Shown here piece by piece: positions 33,871 to 41,969 of a DNA stretch of 64,000 bases. The notes under the pieces are model-generated. The model had not been told where the DNA came from and searched no databases. It worked only from the letters and a program-made list of their open reading frames with translations. Numbering within the stretch: the stretch's first letter is position 1; each line of letters opens with the position of its first letter. The stretch is from Nocardia flavorosea (GTDB lineage Bacteria; Actinomycetota; Actinomycetes; Mycobacteriales; Mycobacteriaceae). Location: positions 1,054,001 through 1,118,000 of the forward strand of contig NZ_JADLQL010000002.1 of assembly GCF_015477805.1 (NCBI RefSeq), read 5' to 3'. A program made the translations under genes and the position numbers.

Positions 33871-33947
33871 ACGCGTCGGCCCCTCCCCCCCGGGCCGACC
33901 TTACGCGGGCCTCGGCTAACTCCCCCCCTTCGCCGAGGCCCGCTCTC
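33871..33947 (+). ncRNA. 6C small RNA
   Basis: Two adjacent hairpins with C-rich loops. Stem 1 is GTCGGCCC/GGGCCGAC (33875-33882, 33892-33899), with a run of six C's in its loop. Stem 2 is a 12-bp GCGGGCCTCGGC and its complement (33905-33916, 33932-33943), with seven C's in its loop. This is the defining layout of the actinobacterial 6C RNA (B11 in M. tuberculosis), a trans-acting regulator that pairs through the C tracts with G-rich mRNA sites. A TAGGAT at 33862-33867 is the likely -10 box. The second stem probably also terminates the transcript. Confidence 0.82.
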
Positions 33948-33972
33948 ATGTCCGGGTCAGCCGCCATATCGC

Positions 33973-34020
33973 GCGGTACCCGAGATTTCCGAGAAGCCCC
34001 CCCCCCCACTCCCGTACCGC
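33973..34020 (+). other. Third hairpin with an 11-C loop downstream of the 6C RNA
   Basis: GCGGTAC (33973-33979) and GTACCGC (34014-34020) enclose a loop containing a run of 11 C's (33997-34007). It lies 30 bases after the 6C RNA and about 90 bases before the next gene, so it could be an extension of the RNA or part of that gene's leader. Confidence 0.45.
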
Positions 34021-34108
34021 ACCCGTCGGCGACCACACGCCGCAATGGTGAGAGATTTGGAGTATCATCGTCTCATCAGATCGATGCAGTAGATCAAGGG
34101 AGATCCGC

Positions 34109-35020
34109 ATGACCGCGTCCGTAGACGTCGCAGCCATCGACACCGATGCTCCGGCCGAGCGCCGGCCGTTCGGTCCCGGCACCCGAACCTGGGAAGAAGT
34201 CGGACTGATCACCTTTTCGCTGACCGCGGGTTCGGCCTTCCTGTTGCAGACCATGGAACCCTCGATCTCCGCGGTGGTCGATGCCCACTCCACCTTCCGT
34301 ACCGATCCCATCGGCCGTGCCCTGCGCAGCCTGTCCGCGGTGATGATGTGGACTTACGGCGGCGAGGAATCGCTCGGCGAAACCGACCGGTTGCGCAAAA
34401 TGCACGCCACCCTCAACACCACCGATGCCAACGGCAAGCGGCACACCGCGCTGTCCAGCGGCCCCTGGGCCTGGGTGCTGCACACCGGCACCTTCGCCTT
34501 CGCCGAGAACGCGAAATACTTCGCGAAAAAGCCGCTGACCAGGGCGGAGAAGGAAGATTACTACCGCGAGACACTGCAGCTCATGCGGAACTTCTACGTA
34601 CCGCCCAAGGAGCTGCCGGCGTCCTACGCGGACTTCGAGAAGTTCTTCGCGGACCAGGTGGACAACCATCTCGAGGCCACCCAGACCGCCAAGGACTACC
34701 TGACGGTCATCCGGACCATCGCCCCGCCCGCTGCGCTACCCCGTGCCCTGCATCCGCTGTGGCGCGGGCTGACCGGCCCGTTCGGCCGGATGCAGTACTT
34801 CGTCACCGTCGGCACCACCCCCGAAGTGGCACGGCGCAAACTCGGTCTCACCTGGACCGAATCCGACGAGCGCAAGCTGCGGATTCTGGGCTGGTTCATC
34901 GCCCGCCTGATCCCGCTGCTGCCGGAACGGCTGCGCTATTTCCCGATCGCCTACGAAGCCCGCAAACTCGAACGCGACAAGGCCCGGCTGCGCAAGGTCA
35001 TCGATATCCGGCCGCTCTGA
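34109..35020 (+). CDS. Oxygenase MpaB / DUF2236 family protein
   Basis: 303 residues. The WTYGGEESLGETDRLRKMH segment and HTGTFAFAENAKYF place it in the DUF2236 family, which includes fungal MpaB and the heme-dependent latex-clearing enzyme Lcp. AAGGGAGA provides the ribosome site. The family is abundant in mycolic-acid actinobacteria and most members are uncharacterised; no substrate can be assigned. A 14-bp-stem hairpin follows. A second, distantly related DUF2236 gene is at about 39.4-40.7 kb. Confidence 0.85.
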   Translation: MTASVDVAAIDTDAPAERRPFGPGTRTWEEVGLITFSLTAGSAFLLQTMEPSISAVVDAHSTFRTDPIGRALRSLSAVMMWTYGGEESLGETDRLRKMHATLNTTDANGKRHTALSSGPWAWVLHTGTFAFAENAKYFAKKPLTRAEKEDYYRETLQLMRNFYVPPKELPASYADFEKFFADQVDNHLEATQTAKDYLTVIRTIAPPAALPRALHPLWRGLTGPFGRMQYFVTVGTTPEVARRKLGLTWTESDERKLRILGWFIARLIPLLPERLRYFPIAYEARKLERDKARLRKVIDIRPL

Positions 35021-35031
35021 TCGGCCGGGGA

Positions 35032-35065
35032 ACGGCCCCTGGACCGAATCCGGTCCGGGGGCCGT
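35032..35065 (+). terminator. Terminator after the first DUF2236 gene
   Basis: A 14-bp stem with one G-T pair (35032-35045 with 35052-35065) and a 6-base loop, 11 bases after the stop codon. Confidence 0.8.
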
Positions 35066-35117
35066 CTGCTGCATAGATACACTGCGGGCCGAGCCGAGTT
35101 CGACAGGAGCACCGACC

Positions 35118-35630
35118 GTGACCAGCAGTACGACCGCACTTCCCGACTACGAACAGGTGGTCCGGCTGCCGCGCGAACTGGGCCCGGTCACCGTGCCGGA
35201 GAGCTTCCGGGACGAGAACGATCATATGAACATCCGGCACTACTTCGACCTCTGCGTCGAAGCCGGCGGACAGGTCTTCGAACGTATCGGGATCACCGAC
35301 GAATACCGCGCGAACCGTGGTACCGGCTTCTTCACCGCCGAACACCACATCCGCTATTACTCCGAAACCCGGGTCGGCGAAGAGGTTTCGGTCTACGTAC
35401 GGGGTGTGGACCGTTCCGACAAGGTGGTGCATATCGTCGCCATGCTGGTGAACGACACCGCCCGACGCCTCAGCTGCACGCTCGAGATCACCGCCATCCA
35501 TGTGGATCTGCGCACTCGGTCGGCCACCTCGTTCGCAGCCGATATCGCCGCCGCCATCGATCGTGAACTCGCACCCGACGCGGCGGACTGGCCCGCACCG
35601 GTCTGCGGCGCCATGGGGATACGCCGCTGA
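35118..35630 (+). CDS. Hotdog-fold acyl-CoA thioesterase family protein
   Basis: 170 residues resembling 4-hydroxybenzoyl-CoA thioesterases. DENDHMNIRHYFDL holds the Asp/His typical of the active site (D-H-M-N in place of D-x-x-G-H), with a second conserved segment at FFTAEHHIRYYSETRVGEEV. It would hydrolyse an acyl-CoA or acyl-carrier thioester in the cytoplasm; the acyl group is unknown. The GTG start at 35118 has AGGAGC upstream. It converges on the cold-shock gene with only 15 bases between stops. Confidence 0.83.
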   Translation: MTSSTTALPDYEQVVRLPRELGPVTVPESFRDENDHMNIRHYFDLCVEAGGQVFERIGITDEYRANRGTGFFTAEHHIRYYSETRVGEEVSVYVRGVDRSDKVVHIVAMLVNDTARRLSCTLEITAIHVDLRTRSATSFAADIAAAIDRELAPDAADWPAPVCGAMGIRR

Positions 35631-35645
35631 GCCCGGCCCGGCAGG

Positions 35646-35933
35646 TCAGGCCGGTTCGGCTCCCACGCCGGAATCGGGCTGACCGCCTGCCGGGCGAACC
35701 GTCAACGCTTCGTGACCGCGGGGGCGGGCCGTACTGACGAACATCACCGGCTGCCCGGCGTGCAAAGTGCGGTAGCCGTCGGTTTCGATGCACCGGTACT
35801 CCACGAAGACCTGTTCGGTCCCGTCGTCGGGCTTGATGTAGCCGAACCCTTTCTCGGAGTCGAACCAGAAAACTCTGCCCCGTCTCCAATCCGATCGGCC
35901 GATGCCGGGTGCGACAGACTCCGAAGGGGTCAT
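35646..35933 (-). CDS. Cold-shock domain protein
   Basis: 95 residues: a cold-shock domain at about 18-80 with RNP1 (KGFGYI) and an RNP2-like VFVEY, plus short N- and C-terminal extensions not seen in the 67-residue CspA type. It binds single-stranded nucleic acid. I place the start at 35933, since the upstream frame is unlike the family. It diverges from the methyltransferase gene with about 107 bases between starts. Confidence 0.85.
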   Translation of the reverse strand: MTPSESVAPGIGRSDWRRGRVFWFDSEKGFGYIKPDDGTEQVFVEYRCIETDGYRTLHAGQPVMFVSTARPRGHEALTVRPAGGQPDSGVGAEPA

Positions 35934-36040
35934 TACCAGGTCTTCTCCACTCGTGCTGTCTCGGTCGACACCATCAAACGTACGCCCGGTCCGCGTCGGC
36001 GTCACGAACGATTCCGGCGGCATGCCGTTACGGTGCTGCT

Positions 36041-36682
36041 GTGCCAGAACCATCCTTCCTCACCGAAACCCGCACCGGCTACGACACCATCGCGGCGGCC
36101 TACGCCGAACATTTCGCCGGCGAACTCGACTCCAGCCCTTGGCAGCGAGCAATACTCGGCGCCTTCGCCGAAATCGTCGGGGCGGGCGAACCGGTCGCCG
36201 ATATCGGTTGCGGCCCGGGCCGGGTAACCGGTTTCCTGGCCGAACACGGTCTGGCAGTCCGTGGGATCGACCTGTCCCCGGCCATGGTCGAGCTTGCTCG
36301 GCGCCACCATCCCGATATCCGATTCGATGTTGGTTCCATGACCGCGCTCGATATCTCCGATGGTTCGCTGGCAGCTGTGGTCGCTTGGTACTCCCTGATC
36401 CATATTCCGCCCGCCGCGCGCCCCGGCGTGCTGGCCGAATTCCACCGCGTATTGCGGCCGGGCGGACGGCTGCTGCTCGGGTTCCAAGTAGGCACCGAGG
36501 TCAAGCATCACGAGGAGGGGTTCGGGTTTGCGGTCTCGCTGGACTTCCACCGGATCCTCCCTGAGGAAGCGGCCGCATCGGCGGAAGCCGCCGGTTTCAC
36601 GGTCGATATGCGTTTCGTCCGCGAGCCCGCCGGATGGGAACCGACCCCACAGGCTGCTTTGCTGTTGCTGCGCCCGAATTGA
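36041..36682 (+). CDS. Class I SAM-dependent methyltransferase
   Basis: 213 residues with motif I VADIGCGPGRVTGF near residues 52-65, an acidic loop GIDLSPAMVELA, and the post-motif LRPGGRLLLGFQ typical of UbiE/small-molecule methyltransferases. The GTG at 36041 gives the N-terminus PEPSFLTETRTGYDTIAAAYAE; the longer open frame overlaps the divergent gene promoter and is unlikely. The substrate is unknown. Confidence 0.85.
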   Translation: MPEPSFLTETRTGYDTIAAAYAEHFAGELDSSPWQRAILGAFAEIVGAGEPVADIGCGPGRVTGFLAEHGLAVRGIDLSPAMVELARRHHPDIRFDVGSMTALDISDGSLAAVVAWYSLIHIPPAARPGVLAEFHRVLRPGGRLLLGFQVGTEVKHHEEGFGFAVSLDFHRILPEEAAASAEAAGFTVDMRFVREPAGWEPTPQAALLLLRPN

Positions 36683-36701
36683 ACCGGCTTTCCATCCCCT
36701 A

Positions 36702-36813
36702 TCGTAATGATAGATAACCCCATCATTACGACGCGATCGAAATGATGGATGACGCCCGCGCGCCCGGATGGTTCCACCTATCGAAATGATTCTTGACCCG
36801 ATCATTTCGATAG
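36702..36813. promoter_or_regulatory. Operator array upstream of the XRE regulator
   Basis: Two inverted repeats with the same geometry: arms TCGTAATGAT / ATCATTACGA at 36702-36711 and 36722-36731, and 13-bp arms (core TCGAAATGAT / ATCATTTCGA) at 36778-36790 and 36801-36813, each with a 10-base spacer. A fifth half-site TCGAAATGAT lies at 36737-36746. Both repeats are followed by TAGATAAC, a -10-like sequence. The second repeat ends 14 bases before the regulator start, so autoregulation is likely. Confidence 0.7.
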
Positions 36814-36827
36814 ATAACGCTGGTCAG

Positions 36828-37349
36828 GTGGCGACCAAGAAGAACCCACTCGGCCCGACCGGTGATACTGTCCGCGAAAATGTCCTCCGCTACCGCACTC
36901 TGATGAACCTCGGATATGCCGATCTCGCCCGCCGGCTCGAGGCCGTCGGCCGCCCCATCCCGGTATTGGGACTGTCGCGGATCGAGCGCGGTGAGCGCCG
37001 GGTCGACGTGGACGACCTGATGGCACTCGCGGTTGCCCTCGGCGTCTCCCCCACCAGCCTCCTGCTCCCGGACACCGCCGATTCGGACGACAGCGTTACC
37101 GCCACCGGAATCGACGGCACCGCCGGGGATCTGCTCGGCTGGTTCCGCCTGCACACCCCCTCCGCGCATATCGGCAAACCGGCCGGGCGCCGGTTCGTGC
37201 GCGATGCCATCCGCTTCATCGCCGACGCCCGGCCCCGATGGGATATCGAAGGTCTCACCCTCGAACAGCTTCCCGGAGTCGGCCATCAGGAATACGCCGC
37301 GCAGATCGCGCAGAAAGCACGCCGCCCGGACGGCGACGACAGCCGCTGA
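36828..37349 (+). CDS. XRE-family transcriptional regulator
   Basis: 173 residues with a Cro/CI-type helix-turn-helix at about 15-80 (VRENVLRYRTLMNLGYADLA, LGLSRIERGERRV, DDLMALAVALGVSPTSLL) and an unassigned C-terminal region. I choose the GTG at 36828 because upstream ATG codons would put the start inside the operator; there is no clear ribosome site, so the transcript may be nearly leaderless. Streptomyces and Nocardia have many such proteins. The preceding palindromes suggest it controls itself and perhaps the methyltransferase. Confidence 0.8.
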   Translation: MATKKNPLGPTGDTVRENVLRYRTLMNLGYADLARRLEAVGRPIPVLGLSRIERGERRVDVDDLMALAVALGVSPTSLLLPDTADSDDSVTATGIDGTAGDLLGWFRLHTPSAHIGKPAGRRFVRDAIRFIADARPRWDIEGLTLEQLPGVGHQEYAAQIAQKARRPDGDDSR

Positions 37350-37421
37350 TTCGAACCCGACGCCGGCCGCGCGGCGATCACGCGCCGGGCGGGCCGCGCA
37401 CCACCCGGTACCGAGGCCGGA

Positions 37422-38300
37422 TCAGGAGGTGTGACCGGCCATCAACTCGAAAACCGAAACAGGACGCCCGGCTTCGGCGCTCGCCGCCCGCGCCCGCCGC
37501 CAGAATTGCTGTGCAGCTCGGGACAGGGTGGCGTCCACCCCCGCTTCCTCGCTCGCATCGATGATGTGCTGCGCGCCGGCGTCCATCATCGCGAACGACG
37601 CGAGATCACCCCATCCGCCTTTCTGGGCGGCCGCCGCGTACTCGGTCATGAAGAACGGGTATGCCTCGGCCGAACGCAGCGCATACGGCAGGAAACGGTC
37701 GATATCGTTGCCGGAGCCGCGGATCAGGGCGAGAGCTTGATCGAAGGCGAGCATCCACGGATGGAAAACGATCAACAGCGCCTGATAGAACACCTGCGCC
37801 AAACCGTCGTCGGCACCCAGATACTCCTGCGGGCTCAACGGCCGCAGCAGTTCGGCGTACGCATCGAACACCTCCCGCGGCCCGCTGTAGAAGAGGTACG
37901 AGGCGGGGTGGGCGATATTGTCGCCTGCCGACATGAAGCCGCCGGAGAGGAACTGGGCACCGTGCGATCGGACCCACTGCCCGCCCTTGCGGGCGTTCTC
38001 CGGTGAATCCGACGACAGATTCACGATCACCTTCCCCGGCAACGCCCCGCTCGCCGGGCCGAGCACGTCGTACATCGCGGCGTAGTGCGTCAGGCTCAGA
38101 ACGGTCACCTCCCCCGCGGCCAGCGCGTCGGCCACCGTCGCGGCACGGCGCGCACCGGCTTCCACCATGGCCTCGGCCTTGTCGGGGCTGCGATTCCAGA
38201 CGGTGACCTCGATACCCGCCGCCAGGAAAGCCCGCACCATGGCCTGCCCCATCGGGCCCAGGCCGATCACGCTGACCGACCGAGTGTTCTGCTGAGACAT
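37422..38300 (-). CDS. NAD(P)-dependent oxidoreductase, imine reductase / 6-phosphogluconate dehydrogenase-like
   Basis: 292 residues. A Rossmann domain with GLGPMG at 13-18 and WNRSPDKA after the second strand indicates NADP preference. The helical C-terminal domain has the GADDGLAQVFYQALL segment seen in imine reductases and 3-hydroxyisobutyrate dehydrogenase relatives. Substrate unknown. It diverges from an HxlR regulator, a common pairing in which the regulator controls the reductase in response to a reactive compound. Confidence 0.87.
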   Translation of the reverse strand: MSQQNTRSVSVIGLGPMGQAMVRAFLAAGIEVTVWNRSPDKAEAMVEAGARRAATVADALAAGEVTVLSLTHYAAMYDVLGPASGALPGKVIVNLSSDSPENARKGGQWVRSHGAQFLSGGFMSAGDNIAHPASYLFYSGPREVFDAYAELLRPLSPQEYLGADDGLAQVFYQALLIVFHPWMLAFDQALALIRGSGNDIDRFLPYALRSAEAYPFFMTEYAAAAQKGGWGDLASFAMMDAGAQHIIDASEEAGVDATLSRAAQQFWRRARAASAEAGRPVSVFELMAGHTS

Positions 38301-38378
38301 CGGATTCCTTTTCCATCAGTGGTCGAACTGTTTTCGGCGCCGGAACCGATACTGCGTTCCCGCAGGTAATGTGGACAA

Positions 38379-38390
38379 GAACGTACGTTC
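38379..38390. promoter_or_regulatory. Candidate HxlR operator
   Basis: GAACGTACGTTC is a perfect 12-bp palindrome midway between the divergent reductase and HxlR genes, beside a -10-like TAATGT at 38368-38373. Confidence 0.5.
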
Positions 38391-38438
38391 GGGTGGGGTT
38401 GCTCACCTCGAGGTCCGTAACGAGGTCGGGAGGTCGCG

Positions 38439-38783
38439 GTGACCGGTGTGAGTGATACAGAACACGATGTATGCGGTATGTCCCTGGCGATCGACGTGGT
38501 CGGCGGCAAGTGGAAACTGCATCTCATGTGGGTGCTGGGCGCGGGCCCGCAGCGTTTCGGGCAGATTCACCGAACATTGGCAGGAGTCAGCGAAAAGGTG
38601 CTGACCGAGAACCTGCGTCAACTGGAGGCGGCGGGAGTCGTTCACCGGAAGGTGTATCCGGAGGTCCCGCCCCGGGTCGAATACTCGCTCACCGCACTCG
38701 GCGAAGACCTTGCCCGCGCGCTACGTCCCCTGGAGGAATGGGGCGACCGGCACCGCGGTCGGCTACTGGATGTCGCCTGCTGA
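38439..38783 (+). CDS. HxlR-family transcriptional regulator
   Basis: 114 residues of a winged-helix regulator. GGKWKLHLMWVL, RFGQIHRTLAGVSEKVLTENLRQLEAAG and YSLTALGEDL are the family hallmarks. A Cys at position 12 (DVCGM) sits where many members use a redox or electrophile-sensing cysteine. It is divergent from the oxidoreductase gene. The GTG at 38439 is used; a GTG three codons later is possible. Confidence 0.9.
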   Translation: MTGVSDTEHDVCGMSLAIDVVGGKWKLHLMWVLGAGPQRFGQIHRTLAGVSEKVLTENLRQLEAAGVVHRKVYPEVPPRVEYSLTALGEDLARALRPLEEWGDRHRGRLLDVAC

Positions 38784-39263
38784 CGCACACCGCAAAGGAT
38801 CGAGGAATGCGGCCCGGTCGGCAGCCCCGAGGGCAGCGCCGGATCTATTCCTCGATCGCGGTGCGCGGTCGGCGTTACGGCACAGCCGATCGCCGATGGT
38901 GATCGGCTGTGGCAGGGCGGTGGCGAGATGTGCGGCGAGAACGAAGTCGGCGCGCCCGAGCCCGGCGTGGTCGAACGGCGCGGCCGGCGGACCGCGGCGA
39001 CCCCGTCGTGGAAACGTTTGCGAAGTGGGCACCTGCATGCCGCCACAGGTGGCGCCGTAGCGGGGCTGCGCACACTATCGTGCCGACGACGCCGGGGGAG
39101 TGTGGCAGCATCTCTTCGAGCTGGTTGCGGGTATGGCGCATGCTCAGTGGGTAGTGCGACGAATTCTGCTCAGACCACGGTGGACCGCTGCGGCTCGACC
39201 GCTTTCGTGGGCAAGGGCAGGTCTCCCAGTGTGCAAACACCGGTCGACCTGCCCCGATCCCAG
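38784..39263. other. Region without a supported gene between HxlR and tRNA-Ala
   Basis: About 480 bases. Several overlapping frames exist but none has a start with a ribosome site or recognisable homology. A minus-strand frame around 38.9-39.15 kb reads plausibly for about 27 residues (RHTRNQLEEMLPHSPGVVG) and then becomes Arg/His-rich, which could be the remains of a gene. Confidence 0.35.
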
Positions 39264-39336
39264 TGGAGCCTAGGGGAATCGAACCCCTAACCCCTGCCTT
39301 GCAAAGGCAGTGCTCTGCCAATTGAGCTAAGGCCCC
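39264..39336 (-). tRNA. tRNA-Ala (anticodon TGC)
   Basis: A 73-nt cloverleaf. The acceptor GGGGCCT pairs with AGGCTCC, loop TTTGCAA gives anticodon TGC, and GGTTCGATTCC forms the T arm. The CCA is not encoded. Confidence 0.96.
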
Positions 39337-39430
39337 GGACAGACGTGCGACCGCGGCGAGTCGCCTGCGAAACAGTAGCGTTCCGGCACGTACACCGTCA
39401 AACAAGCCTACCCCGGCGCGACCCGGGCGA

Positions 39431-40708
39431 TCATCTGCGCAGGGCTCCGGTGGCCTCGAACTCGGCTTCCCGGCCCTGCATCTGTTCGCGGTACCAGTTC
39501 TCCCGATGCCACAGCATCACCTTCTCGTGGATACGACCGATCGGCGGCACTCGCCGTGCCAGTTCCACCGCGGTGACCAAGGGGATCCGGGCGATCGGCA
39601 ACAGTACCCAGGGAAACGCCGCCGGCATCCGGTACTTCCGGCGTGTGGTGGGCAACATGTACAGGGCGGGGTAGGCAGAGTTGATCCGGTAGTTGTAATG
39701 CGCCCGCAGGCGGGCGAAGCCGCGCTGGCCCGGCCGGGGCGCGAAGGCCGCCGGATAGGACTCGATGAGTTCGGCGCCCTGCTCGCCGGAGTCGTGCGCA
39801 CGGGAGACCAGGGTCATCGCCATGACCCGCAGGGTGTCGGGCACGGTTTCCGGATGCCAGGCGAGCCGGACGCCGAGCAGGTAACCCATGTACTTCTGGA
39901 AATGCAGCAGCGCCCGGAACTCCGCCGGGCTGGTTTGGTAGCCGAGCGCCCACAATCCCAAGCCGGGAATGGTGCTGCCGGCGATCAACGTCAGCAACTG
40001 GTATGTCTGGCTGATCGGCAGACCCCACCGTTCGGTGTCCCATTCCGGGTGCCGCGCCACCCCCGCGCGCACCGAAACATGCATGATCCGCACCTTCAAT
40101 GCGGTGGCCCGGCCCGGCGACCCGGGTGTCAGCAACGCGCCGGGCTCGGACACATCCATCCAGAACCGGCAGGTTTCCAGGAAACGGCGCAGTGCGCTGT
40201 CGCCGGCGTAGCCGCCGGCCAGGGACAGCGGGGTCGCGACAGCGGATTCGGTATACATCTCGAGGGTTTCCGCGCCCGCGAAACCGAACAGCATGGTGCC
40301 CCACCGGCGCCAGACAGCTGCCCCGCGTTCGACCAGTTCCGGGCGCACCCAATCAGGGACGGTTTCGAATTCGTCGAACAGCGCACGCATCGACGGCGGC
40401 GGATCGGCGATGCTGTCGATACCGTCGCGCAGCGCAGTCTCCAGCAGCCGCCGCCCGTTTACGCGACCGTCCGCGCCGCGCATCACCTCGGCGACGAACC
40501 GTTCCGCCACCGGATCACCGGCGAACATATCGGCACACAGCGCTTTTGCCTGTTCGTCGGTCGGGAAGAGGTCACTGCCGGTCAGCGCACGTACCAGCCG
40601 TTCCACCGTCCGTACCCGCGGGTTTTCCCGGGCCTGCCAGTAGCGGAATCCCGCTGGGCAGCGGCCGGACGGGTCCTCGGTATCCGGTGTCACCACTGGT
40701 ATCGACAT
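39431..40708 (-). CDS. Oxygenase MpaB / DUF2236 family protein, Lcp-like
   Basis: 425 residues, close in size to latex-clearing proteins. DWVRPELVERGAAVWRRWG, SVRAGVARHPEWDTERWGLPISQ and GLRLAW-like segments match DUF2236 members, in which a conserved His and Arg bind b-type heme. There is no signal peptide, so it is probably cytoplasmic, unlike secreted Lcp. It diverges from a TetR regulator whose operator candidates lie in between, suggesting induction by a hydrophobic ligand. Confidence 0.83.
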   Translation of the reverse strand: MSIPVVTPDTEDPSGRCPAGFRYWQARENPRVRTVERLVRALTGSDLFPTDEQAKALCADMFAGDPVAERFVAEVMRGADGRVNGRRLLETALRDGIDSIADPPPSMRALFDEFETVPDWVRPELVERGAAVWRRWGTMLFGFAGAETLEMYTESAVATPLSLAGGYAGDSALRRFLETCRFWMDVSEPGALLTPGSPGRATALKVRIMHVSVRAGVARHPEWDTERWGLPISQTYQLLTLIAGSTIPGLGLWALGYQTSPAEFRALLHFQKYMGYLLGVRLAWHPETVPDTLRVMAMTLVSRAHDSGEQGAELIESYPAAFAPRPGQRGFARLRAHYNYRINSAYPALYMLPTTRRKYRMPAAFPWVLLPIARIPLVTAVELARRVPPIGRIHEKVMLWHRENWYREQMQGREAEFEATGALRR

Positions 40709-40778
40709 CAGCTGTCCTCCCTGCCGGGCCGGCCCGGGGCAACGCCCTGACCGGTGCCGCGAACCGGCCCCACCACGA

Positions 40779-40820
40779 CCATACTTAACTGTATGGATAG
40801 ACAGTACTCAATAGTATGGA
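40779..40820. promoter_or_regulatory. Candidate TetR operators in the divergent promoter region
   Basis: CCATAC and GTATGG (40779-40784, 40791-40796) flank 6 bases, and a related element CAGTACTCAATAGTATGG lies at 40802-40819, inverted with respect to the first. The stretch is A/T-rich compared with its surroundings and lies 71 bases from the oxygenase start. Confidence 0.6.
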
Positions 40821-40948
40821 AAGTCGATAGGGGCGGTTTTTCGATACGAACCCCAACACATTCACCCGGCCACCTGCGGTTAACACCCCTGACAGCCGTA
40901 ACCACCGGATCCTCCGAGCCCGTCCATGGCCTCCCCTACCATCGGTGT

Positions 40949-41614
40949 ATGGCACTCAGCGGCGATCGGTCGGAGAAGACAACGGCGGACTCCGACGCCG
41001 CGGAACCGCCCGACCGAGCACCGCGCCGGCCGAAATCGAAAAAGGCCCAGGCGCAGCAGCGTCAACGCCGGCGCACTGCCCGGCTCTCCTACGACGATTG
41101 GGTCGACGGCGCCCTGAACCTGCTCTCCCGCGAGGGGGTAGGGGCGATCAAGATCCAGCGGCTGTGCCAGGAACTCGGCGTCACGAAGGGCAGCTTCTAC
41201 TGGCATTTCGACGATATCGAACAACTCATGACGGCCATGGCGGACCGCTGGAGTGCGATACAGAGCCGAACGGTGGATGATCTGGCCGCTTTCGCGGCGA
41301 TACCGGTGGAGAAGCGGATCGAGAAGATGGCGGCCATGCTGGTGGATCAACGCCACTGGATCGTGGAGACCAGCGTGCGGGAATGGTCCCGCAACAATCC
41401 GAAGGTGGCGGCCGCGGTGCGCAACCTCGATCAGCGCGTTTTCGAAACCGTCAAACGCACCATGCTCGACCTGGGTTTCGACGAGAACCAGGCCGGGATC
41501 CGGGCGGGCGCGATGGTCTATATCGGCCTCGGATTGATCCACGGCCGGGACAACCTGCCGACGCCGTCCACCGCACAGGTGTCTTCGGTCATCGAACTGC
41601 TGGCCCGGCCGTGA
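40949..41614 (+). CDS. TetR-family transcriptional regulator
   Basis: 221 residues. After a basic, disordered N-terminus of about 45 residues, the helix-turn-helix lies at about 66-86 (GVGAIKIQRLCQELGVTKGSFYWHF). The ligand-binding C-terminal domain is variable. I use the ATG giving MALSGDRSEK; the frame is open upstream through the operators. It probably represses itself and the divergent DUF2236 gene. Confidence 0.9.
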   Translation: MALSGDRSEKTTADSDAAEPPDRAPRRPKSKKAQAQQRQRRRTARLSYDDWVDGALNLLSREGVGAIKIQRLCQELGVTKGSFYWHFDDIEQLMTAMADRWSAIQSRTVDDLAAFAAIPVEKRIEKMAAMLVDQRHWIVETSVREWSRNNPKVAAAVRNLDQRVFETVKRTMLDLGFDENQAGIRAGAMVYIGLGLIHGRDNLPTPSTAQVSSVIELLARP

Positions 41615-41618
41615 TCAG

Positions 41619-41639
41619 CGGCGGGCGACGGGCCCGCCG
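41619..41639. terminator. Bidirectional terminator between TetR and DLW-39 genes
   Basis: An 8-bp stem CGGCGGGC / GCCCGCCG with a 5-base loop between two convergent stop codons. Confidence 0.65.
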
Positions 41640-41648
41640 GAGACGACG

Positions 41649-41756
41649 TCAGCGAGTGGTGACCTCGTGCCACATATCGGCATCGTCCCGCTTACGCAGT
41701 TTGCTGATACCGACGAGAACCGCAGCGATAATTCCGATGGTGAGAACGTATTTCAT
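41649..41756 (-). CDS. DLW-39 family microprotein
   Basis: A 35-residue protein: one membrane-like helix (YVLTIGIIAAVLVGI, residues 3-17), a basic turn KLRKR, and a C-terminal DDADMWHEVTT that matches the Asp-(Leu/Met)-Trp signature of the actinobacterial DLW-39 family. Members occur between gyrA and crgA in relatives, beside tRNA-Ile, exactly as here. Function unknown. There is no obvious ribosome site. Confidence 0.85.
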   Translation of the reverse strand: MKYVLTIGIIAAVLVGISKLRKRDDADMWHEVTTR

Positions 41757-41895
41757 TACTTCAGCCTAACTCTGAGGGAGGGCGGCGACTCATCCAGGAC
41801 CGGTGATTCCGGTACCGGGAAGAGCCGGTTCGCCAGGGAAATGGAAACGACCTCCGAACCGTTTCCGGGGGAGGCCGTAGAGATATTGCAGGGAG

Positions 41896-41969
41896 TGGGT
41901 CTAGGAGGACTTGAACCTCCGACCTCTTCGTTATCAGCGAAGCGCTCTAACCGCCTGAGCTATAGACCC
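41896..41969 (-). tRNA. tRNA-Ile (anticodon GAT)
   Basis: A 74-nt cloverleaf. The acceptor GGGTCTA pairs with TAGACCC, loop CTGATAA gives anticodon GAT, and GGTTCAAGTCC forms the T arm. It is downstream of gyrA-DUF3566, as in mycobacteria. Confidence 0.96.

Noticed and set aside
33871..33947. Reading the two C-loop hairpins as ordinary terminators
   Set aside because: Two consecutive stems each with a long C tract and a promoter-like box upstream fit the 6C RNA much better; no gene ends just before them.
38875..39170. Possible pseudogene between HxlR and tRNA-Ala
   Set aside because: Fewer than 30 plausible residues; no family recognised and no clear frameshifted continuation.
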